A stretch of 11,045 bases of DNA from NCBI GenBank assembly GCA_964649795.1, contig CAZYQY010000017.1:1-11045 (forward strand), written 5' to 3'. Below are positions 6,146 through 11,045 of this stretch, one piece after another. The notes under the pieces are model-generated. The model had not been told where the DNA came from, made no database searches, and saw only the letters and a list, made by a program, of their open reading frames with translations. The first letter of the stretch is position 1, and each line of letters begins with the position of its first letter. The translations under genes and the position numbers were made by a program. The DNA comes from JABMPX01 sp964649795. Lineage in GTDB: Bacteria; Patescibacteriota; Minisyncoccia; Portnoybacterales; UBA2143.

Positions 6146-7150
6146 ATGACAAAGAAAAAAACAGAGGAGGACAAAGATAAAAAAATAAGTATTTTAGAAG
6201 CAACTGTTGATGAAATTAAAAGCCGTTTTGGCGATGGCGCAATTATGAAATTAGGCGATGCAAAACATGTTGATGTTGACGCTATTCCCACTGGTTCTAT
6301 ATCTCTGGACTTGGCTTTAGGGGTGGGGGGAATGCCCAAGGGACGGATTATTGAGGTTTTTGGGCCTGAATCAGGCGGAAAAACTACATTGGCTCTTCAT
6401 ATTGTTGCTGAAGCGCAAAAAAGAGGCGGATTAGCCGCTTTTATTGATGCAGAACATGCTTTGGACCCTGAATACGCCCAAAAAATAGGGGTCAAAATTA
6501 ATGATTTGCTTATTTCACAGCCAGATACAGGAGAACAGGCATTGGAGATTTTGGAAAGCTTGGTTAAATCAAGCGCGATTGACGTTGTAGTAATTGATTC
6601 AGTGGCTGCTTTAACTCCGAGAGCGGAAATTGAAGGCGAAATGGGACAGCATCATATTGGCTTGCAAGCGCGCTTAATGAGCCAAGCGCTCCGTAAATTA
6701 ACGGCTATTACTGCTAAGAGCGGGACAACAGTTATTTTTATTAACCAGATTAGGATTAAAATAGGAGTTATGTTTGGCAATCCAGAGGATACGCCGGGCG
6801 GAAAAGCATTAAAGTTTTATTCATCTGTTCGTTTGGAATTGAGGCGTTCTGCGCAGATTAAACAAGGCGATCAGATTATTGGCAATAGGATTAAGGCTAA
6901 AGTGGTTAAGAATAAAGTGGCAGCGCCTTTTAAACAGACCGAGTTTGATATTTTTTACAATGAAGGTATTTCTAGATTAGCGGATATTGTGAATACTGGA
7001 GTGAATGCAGGAGTGATTAATAGGGCTGGGGCTTGGTTTCATTATAATAAAGAGAAGCTTGGTCAGGGAATAGAAGGCGCCAAGGCATATTTAAAAGAAA
7101 ATCCCAAATTAACTGCAGAAATTGTCAAAGAGATTAAGAAAGCAATATGA
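6146..7150 (+). CDS. recA: recombinase RecA
   Basis: 334 aa. RecA forms ATP-dependent filaments on single-stranded DNA, pairs homologous strands and stimulates LexA-type autocleavage where that exists. Walker A is GPESGGKTT at 73-81. The FIDAEHALD segment carries the catalytic Glu, and VVVIDSVAALTPRAE is Walker B leading into loop L1 (EIEGEMGQHH). FINQIRIKIGVMFGNPE is loop L2 with its key Gln, and KVVKNKVAAPFKQ is the conserved subunit-interface region. The C-terminus stops at KEIKKAI and lacks the acidic tail seen in E. coli RecA; the N-terminus instead carries a charged KKKTEEDKDKK stretch. The stop overlaps the yraN start as ATGA. The start is chosen from N-terminal alignment and the promoter, as no ribosome-binding site is visible. 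Confidence 0.98.
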   Translation: MTKKKTEEDKDKKISILEATVDEIKSRFGDGAIMKLGDAKHVDVDAIPTGSISLDLALGVGGMPKGRIIEVFGPESGGKTTLALHIVAEAQKRGGLAAFIDAEHALDPEYAQKIGVKINDLLISQPDTGEQALEILESLVKSSAIDVVVIDSVAALTPRAEIEGEMGQHHIGLQARLMSQALRKLTAITAKSGTTVIFINQIRIKIGVMFGNPEDTPGGKALKFYSSVRLELRRSAQIKQGDQIIGNRIKAKVVKNKVAAPFKQTEFDIFYNEGISRLADIVNTGVNAGVINRAGAWFHYNKEKLGQGIEGAKAYLKENPKLTAEIVKEIKKAI

Positions 7151-7491
7151 AATCTGTTTGGAAAATAGGCGAATCAATCGCCAAAAAATATTTGGAAAAC
7201 AAGGGATATCAAATTATTGAGCAGAATTATAGGACAAGATATTCTGAAATTGATATAATTGCTAAAAAAGATAATATTTTGACATTTGTGGAAGTAAGGA
7301 CTAAAAGAAGCAGCGCTTTTGTTTCGCCTGAGGAATCAATTAATTGGAAAAAATTAAAAAAACTTTACTGGAACGCTGATAATTATGCAGCTATAAAAAA
7401 ATACAAAGGCCAATATAGGGTAGATGCTATATGCATTGTTCTAAATCCAGACAATAGCGTTAATAAATTAGAGCATCATGAAAAGATATAA
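7147..7491 (+). CDS. yraN: YraN/UPF0102 family putative endonuclease
   Basis: 114 aa, slightly short for a family of ~115-130 residues. GE at 8-9, then EID (34-36) and FVEVR (47-51), match the PD-(D/E)XK-like core of UPF0102. The Gly usually just before EID is Ser here (SEIDII), a mild departure. A nuclease role, perhaps on recombination or replication intermediates, is predicted for the family but not firmly established. Its ATG overlaps the recA stop by four bases, so the two are almost certainly co-transcribed and translationally coupled, which supports a DNA-processing role. After its stop come about 70 bp of AT-rich sequence and the 7561-7618 hairpin repeat. Confidence 0.93.
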   Translation: MKSVWKIGESIAKKYLENKGYQIIEQNYRTRYSEIDIIAKKDNILTFVEVRTKRSSAFVSPEESINWKKLKKLYWNADNYAAIKKYKGQYRVDAICIVLNPDNSVNKLEHHEKI

Positions 7492-7510
7492 TAGTTGTGG
7501 ATAAAGGCAG

Positions 7511-7548
7511 TTGAGAATTTGTTTAAAATATAGTACTATTGTTATAAT
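7511..7548 (+). promoter_or_regulatory. possible promoter(s) for the ligase/TPR gene
   Basis: Two overlapping candidates. TATAAT at 7543-7548 has only a weak -35 (TTGTTT, 7519-7524; 18-bp spacer). TTGAGA (7511-7516) with TACTAT (7534-7539) has a 17-bp spacer. Either would put the 58-bp hairpin repeat inside an mRNA leader of ~75-85 nt. Confidence 0.4.
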
Positions 7549-7560
7549 AATAATAAATAA

Positions 7561-7618
7561 GTCATTCTGAGCCAGGAGGCGAAGAATCTATAGATCCTTC
7601 ACTATTGTTCAGGATAAC
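7561..7618. repeat. imperfect hairpin repeat of the GTCATTCTGAGC type
   Basis: The outer arms GTCATTCTGAGC (7561-7572) and GTTCAGGATAAC (7607-7618) pair at 9 of 12 positions, the rest being G-T wobbles or near-misses. An inner palindrome GAAGAATCTATAGATCCTTC (7581-7600) is broken by a single pair. The element resembles the interspersed GTCATTCTGAGC...GAAGAATC repeats I recall from many unrelated bacterial genomes, here decayed. It has no coding capacity. It may act as a weak terminator for recA-yraN or simply be a mobile repeat relic. Confidence 0.7.
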
Positions 7619-7629
7619 AATATATAAAT

Positions 7630-9975
7630 ATGCGCAAAGTATGCAATTTTGTTATTAAGTATTCCATATACGGGCTTGTTTTTCTAATGCCTTTATTCTG
7701 GCTGCCATGGACAATGGAGGCATATGAATTTAACAAGCAGTATTTGTTAGTTTTTTTAATTGGATTATCCTTTATTGCTTGGTTAATCAAGATGGTTGTT
7801 ATTCAGAAAAAAATTGTTTTTAAGAGGACTCCTTTGGATATTTGGATACTGGGCTTTATGGCTGTTATGTCTGCAAGCGCAATTTTTTCTTTGGACAAAA
7901 TTTCTTCTTGGCTTGGATTTTATGGCAGATTTTCTGATTCAGCGATTGTCCTGCTAAGTTTATCTGTAATGTATTTTGTCGTGGTTAATAATATATCAAT
8001 AAATAACAAGAAAAGATTAAGCTTATCATTAAAGGGCGTTATTAATGTATTTTTATGCTCCAGCGTCATTGCAATAATTGCTTCTTACTTTTCTGTTTTT
8101 AATGTTTGGAGCAAGATTTCCAAACTGCCCAACATCATGAGTTTACAGTCATTTAACCCAGTTAGCGTCTCTTTGGAAGGATTAAGCATATTTTTAACAG
8201 TTGTTATCAGCTTAACAGTAGGTGTCTTATTGATTGATAAAAAAAGAGATAAGTTAGAAATTAAAGGTATTGTTCATTATGGACTTATTTTTTCTTCATT
8301 AATCCTTATTTTGTTAATTGACTTTAAACCAACTTGGATATGTTTGGGAATAGTGATGTTTATTTTATTATTGGTCTGTTTTTGGACGCGAATACTTAAA
8401 GAAAAAGTCAATCTTTTAGTTTTGCCAATTGCTTTATTGATTATTTCAATAATTGGCATGTATGGCATTTGGACAAGTTTTAAGGCGCAGGCGCCTGATT
8501 TTGTTAAAGCGCCTCTGCCTCAAGAGCTTATTTTAGACAATCAGATTGCTGGAAAAATTACTTGGCAAAGTTTGAAAAATTATCCAGTGCTTGGGTCTGG
8601 CCAGGGTACCTTTTTGTCTGATTTTGCCAGATTCAAGCCAGCTGAATTCAATCAAAGCAATTTTTGGAACATTCGTTTTGACAAAGCGCCTAGCCATATG
8701 CTGGAAGTTATTGGGACAACCGGCATTTTAGGCATTCTATCCTATGCATCGCTGATTTTCGTGTTTTTATTAATCATGTTCATTTTCCTATTAAAAATTA
8801 AAAATAAGAAATTAGATGAAAATGAATCATCTGATAATAATTCTACGCCAATATTGGTTTTACCTTTGATTTTGGCCTGGCTGTCGCTTTTAGTTGCTCA
8901 ATTCGTTTATCTAGGAAATACTGTTTTGTATTTCTTTTTCTGGTTCATGACGGCCTTATTGATTGTTGTGTGGCAAAAAGCTCAAGGCGAAAAGCTTAAG
9001 AAAATAAGTTTTTCATTTAAGAAGCTGCCAGAAGTCGGCCTAGTTATGAATATTATTTTATTGATTTTGTTTTTCGGCTTAATCAGCTTATTTTATTTAG
9101 GCGGCAGATTCTATTTAGCTGAAATTAAGTTTATACAGCCAGCAGAAACCAATACAGAAGCTGTCCAAAGAATAGAAAAAGCAGTTAATTTGAACAAGTA
9201 CCGAGTAAATTACCGGAGAAGCTTATCGCAAGCGTATTTAATAAATGCTTGGGACGAAGCAAATAAAACAGAGCAAGAACAAAATGCCCAGCTTTTACAG
9301 GCATATGCATCAGGGGCTATTCAGCAAGCAAGATTTGCTGTTACTCTTAGTCCGAATTCAGTTGCTGCTTGGGAAAACTTAGGAAACATTTACAGGGATT
9401 CAAGAGGACTTGTTGGTGGAACTCTGCCTTTTGCCTTGGAGGCCTATGCCAAGTCAGTTGAATTAGAGCCGACTAATCCTTTCTTTTATAGGGAGCTCTG
9501 CAGATTGAATTTAATTAATGAAGAAAAAGATTGGGACAAAACAGTTGAATATTGCCAAAGAGCCATTGATTTAAAAGAGGATTATTTAGACGCTCATATT
9601 CAGTTGGCTTTGGTCTATGAGCAGAAAGGCGAAATAGAAGAAGGGCTTAAACAAATGGAATTAGTTTTGAATAAATTAAAAGGTGTGAGCTTTCAGCGCG
9701 GTTCTGATTTAGCCGGGGCAGCTACTGAAATATATTTCCAGCTTGGCCGTTTTAATTTTAATCTTAATAATTTTGACAAAGCAATCTCTATGTTTGAGCA
9801 GGCAGTTATTATTACGCCTGGATACGCTAATGGCCGTTATGCTTTAGGCCTGTCTTATCAGGCCAATGGAAGAAGCGAAGACGCTTTAATCCAGTTCCAG
9901 TTTGTTGACCAATTAGTGCCAGGGAATGAGAATATACAGGCTCTGATACAGCAGTTGACACAGACAGTGGAGTAG
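7630..9975 (+). CDS. O-antigen ligase (Wzy_C-like) membrane protein with C-terminal TPR domain
   Basis: 781 aa. The first ~490 residues hold about 12 hydrophobic segments (for example ~11-29, 36-58, 68-86, 98-115, 180-201, 258-278, 362-390, 405-445, 472-492). The large loop after ~285 carries the ligase hallmarks: YPVLGSGQGTF at 318-328 and an SHMLE motif whose His (356) fits the conserved ligase His, followed by a Gly-rich TTGILG. Residues ~500-775 are helical, with about four TPRs from ~571 (AWENLGNIY, AHIQLALVY and ALGLSY mark them). The family transfers or polymerises lipid-linked glycans at the outer face of the cytoplasmic membrane; the substrate here is unknown. A protein-O-oligosaccharyltransferase role is also possible. 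No glycan genes flank it. There is no good Shine-Dalgarno: AGGA at 7611-7614 is 15 nt away. Confidence 0.9.
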   Translation: MRKVCNFVIKYSIYGLVFLMPLFWLPWTMEAYEFNKQYLLVFLIGLSFIAWLIKMVVIQKKIVFKRTPLDIWILGFMAVMSASAIFSLDKISSWLGFYGRFSDSAIVLLSLSVMYFVVVNNISINNKKRLSLSLKGVINVFLCSSVIAIIASYFSVFNVWSKISKLPNIMSLQSFNPVSVSLEGLSIFLTVVISLTVGVLLIDKKRDKLEIKGIVHYGLIFSSLILILLIDFKPTWICLGIVMFILLLVCFWTRILKEKVNLLVLPIALLIISIIGMYGIWTSFKAQAPDFVKAPLPQELILDNQIAGKITWQSLKNYPVLGSGQGTFLSDFARFKPAEFNQSNFWNIRFDKAPSHMLEVIGTTGILGILSYASLIFVFLLIMFIFLLKIKNKKLDENESSDNNSTPILVLPLILAWLSLLVAQFVYLGNTVLYFFFWFMTALLIVVWQKAQGEKLKKISFSFKKLPEVGLVMNIILLILFFGLISLFYLGGRFYLAEIKFIQPAETNTEAVQRIEKAVNLNKYRVNYRRSLSQAYLINAWDEANKTEQEQNAQLLQAYASGAIQQARFAVTLSPNSVAAWENLGNIYRDSRGLVGGTLPFALEAYAKSVELEPTNPFFYRELCRLNLINEEKDWDKTVEYCQRAIDLKEDYLDAHIQLALVYEQKGEIEEGLKQMELVLNKLKGVSFQRGSDLAGAATEIYFQLGRFNFNLNNFDKAISMFEQAVIITPGYANGRYALGLSYQANGRSEDALIQFQFVDQLVPGNENIQALIQQLTQTVE

Positions 9976-9978
9976 CGC

Positions 9979-10006
9979 TTGACATTTTTATATAATTGTT
10001 TATACT
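9979..10006 (+). promoter_or_regulatory. rpoB promoter
   Basis: A perfect -35 TTGACA (9979-9984), a 16-bp spacer and -10 TATACT (10001-10006). It begins 3 bp after the stop of the ligase/TPR gene. Initiation near 10013 gives a leader of about 93 nt before the rpoB ATG, so rpoB has its own transcript start. Confidence 0.7.
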
Positions 10007-10075
10007 GAATTAAGATTTAACTTTAAGGTATTATAATTTCTCTTTTTCGATAAATTTTAATACAAAAAACAAGGC

Positions 10076-10096
10076 CCTTTCTAAACAGGGGAAAGG
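10076..10096 (+). promoter_or_regulatory. leader hairpin covering the rpoB ribosome-binding site
   Basis: CCTTTC (10076-10081) can pair with GAAAGG (10091-10096) across a 9-nt loop; the 3' arm contains the AAAGG that serves as Shine-Dalgarno for the ATG at 10106. TTTATTTTT follows directly. The hairpin could dampen initiation; six base pairs is modest, so this is tentative. Confidence 0.35.
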
Positions 10097-10105
10097 TTTA
10101 TTTTT

Positions 10106-11045
10106 ATGTCTAATGACCCCCGTAGCAATTTTCATTTGCCTGATCTTGTTGAAATTCAAAAAAAATCTTATCAATGGTTTTGGGAAAAAGGTTTACGGGA
10201 TCTTTTTGATGAGATTTCTCCGATTAAAGATTGGAGCAGCAAGGACTTTGAACTCTATTTTTCAGACTATCATTTAGAAGATCCTAAATATAATGAAATT
10301 GAAGCAAAAGCCCATAATGTTTCTTATGAGGCTTCTTTGTATTGCCGAGTTAAATTAGTCAATACTAAAACCAAACAAATCAAAGAACAAGATATTTTCT
10401 TGGGCGATTTTCCTTTAATGACTGAAAGAGGCACCTTTATTGTTAATGCAGTGGAAAGAGTTGTCATTTCACAATTAATCAGGTCTTCAGGAGTGTCTTT
10501 CACTTCTCGTTTTTTAAGGAGCCAGCAGCTTTTTGGAGCTAAAATAATTCCTAATAGAGGCGCTTGGCTGGAATTTGAAACAGACGCAGACAAAAGCATT
10601 GGCGTAAAAATTGACAGAAAAAGAAAAGTCCCAGTAACAGCATTATTGAGAGTTTTCTGGGCTTTAGAGAAAAAATCAGATGATTCAAAATCTCAGGAAC
10701 TATCATCAAGTAAAATCAAGAATCTTTTTGCTGATGTTAATAAAGGAGAGTTTGACTTTATTGAATCCACTCTTGGAAAAGATCCTTCTAAAGAAATTGG
10801 CCAGGCATTTGTTGAAGTTTATAAACGAATCAGGCCAGGTGATTTGGCTACTGAAGATAATGCCCGTTCTTTTATTGAAACAATGTTTTCTTTTGAAAGA
10901 TACGACTTAGGCGAAGTTGGCAGATGGAAAATGGGGCAAAGATTATCTCTTGCAGACCCAATTACTGAACAAAATCGCGTTATACGCTTTAATGATTTAG
11001 TTGCTATTGTAAAGGAATTAATTCAGTTGAATAATAATCCATTGG
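10106..11045 (+). CDS. rpoB: RNA polymerase beta subunit, N-terminal part (cut by window end)
   Basis: 313 complete codons are visible, without a stop. RpoB forms, with beta', the catalytic core of RNA polymerase and is the rifampicin target. The N-terminus (LPDLVEIQKKSYQWF) is typical. Residues 105-132 contain MTERGTFIVNAVERVV and SQLIRSSGVSF, the conserved block that in most bacteria reads NGxERV and RSPGV; Ala and Ser here replace the usual Gly and Pro. GAKIIPNRGAWLEFE and the IDRKRKVPVTALLR segment follow in the expected order, then the lobe region and the start of the FNDLVAIVKELIQLNN helix. The start has AAAGG 9 nt upstream. No rplJ, rplL or other ribosomal protein gene precedes it here. 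Completeness cannot be judged. Confidence 0.97.
   Translation, partial: MSNDPRSNFHLPDLVEIQKKSYQWFWEKGLRDLFDEISPIKDWSSKDFELYFSDYHLEDPKYNEIEAKAHNVSYEASLYCRVKLVNTKTKQIKEQDIFLGDFPLMTERGTFIVNAVERVVISQLIRSSGVSFTSRFLRSQQLFGAKIIPNRGAWLEFETDADKSIGVKIDRKRKVPVTALLRVFWALEKKSDDSKSQELSSSKIKNLFADVNKGEFDFIESTLGKDPSKEIGQAFVEVYKRIRPGDLATEDNARSFIETMFSFERYDLGEVGRWKMGQRLSLADPITEQNRVIRFNDLVAIVKELIQLNNNPL

Noticed and set aside
10680..10910. 76-codon + frame inside rpoB
   Set aside because: It is out of frame with the clear RpoB coding sequence and resembles nothing known.

Overview
The window looks like chromosomal DNA of a low-G+C bacterium of the Candidate Phyla Radiation (Patescibacteria), probably Parcubacteria-like. 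This is inference. It rests on a secreted DUF2341/LamG mosaic protein, a fused O-antigen-ligase/TPR membrane protein, a DUF4143 ATPase, and core genes with short or absent mRNA leaders. UGA is a normal stop here: it ends recA and the first gene, and long frames lack internal UGA. That argues against the UGA-recoding Gracilibacteria and Absconditabacteria. All genes that I accept are on the + strand.

Layout. (1) 1-168: a GC-rich hairpin repeat and a strong Shine-Dalgarno. (2) 169-4691: a coupled two-gene surface module. The first gene encodes a small beta-rich protein with an acidic E/V/P repeat tail. It overlaps by ATGA a 1247-aa membrane-anchored protein with two DUF2341 modules, three LamG-like modules and one Ig/Fn3-like module. 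DNA at the module edges is nearly identical between copies while the LamG cores differ. (3) 4692-5951: a DUF4143-type AAA ATPase with a consensus promoter that places the transcript start on or next to the ATG. (4) 5952-7491: a 194-bp region with a 40-nt near-perfect palindrome and a seven-codon micro-ORF, then recA (palindrome abutting its predicted -35) and yraN, overlapping recA by ATGA. (5) 7492-9975: an imperfect 58-bp hairpin repeat, then a polytopic O-antigen ligase/TPR protein. (6) 9976-11045: a consensus promoter, a ~93-nt leader with a hairpin that could cover the ribosome-binding site, and the 5' part of rpoB, cut by the window end.

How the parts relate. The first two genes probably form one envelope unit, and recA-yraN a DNA-repair or DNA-processing unit. 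The ligase-like protein is probably part of glycan assembly or transfer at the cell surface. rpoB has its own promoter and is not preceded by the usual ribosomal protein genes. I found no CRISPR array, transposase, reverse transcriptase, tRNA or rRNA. No wholly new system is demonstrated. The best leads are the LamG cassette architecture, the palindromic recA control region and the leaderless ATPase promoter built on a 15-bp duplication.
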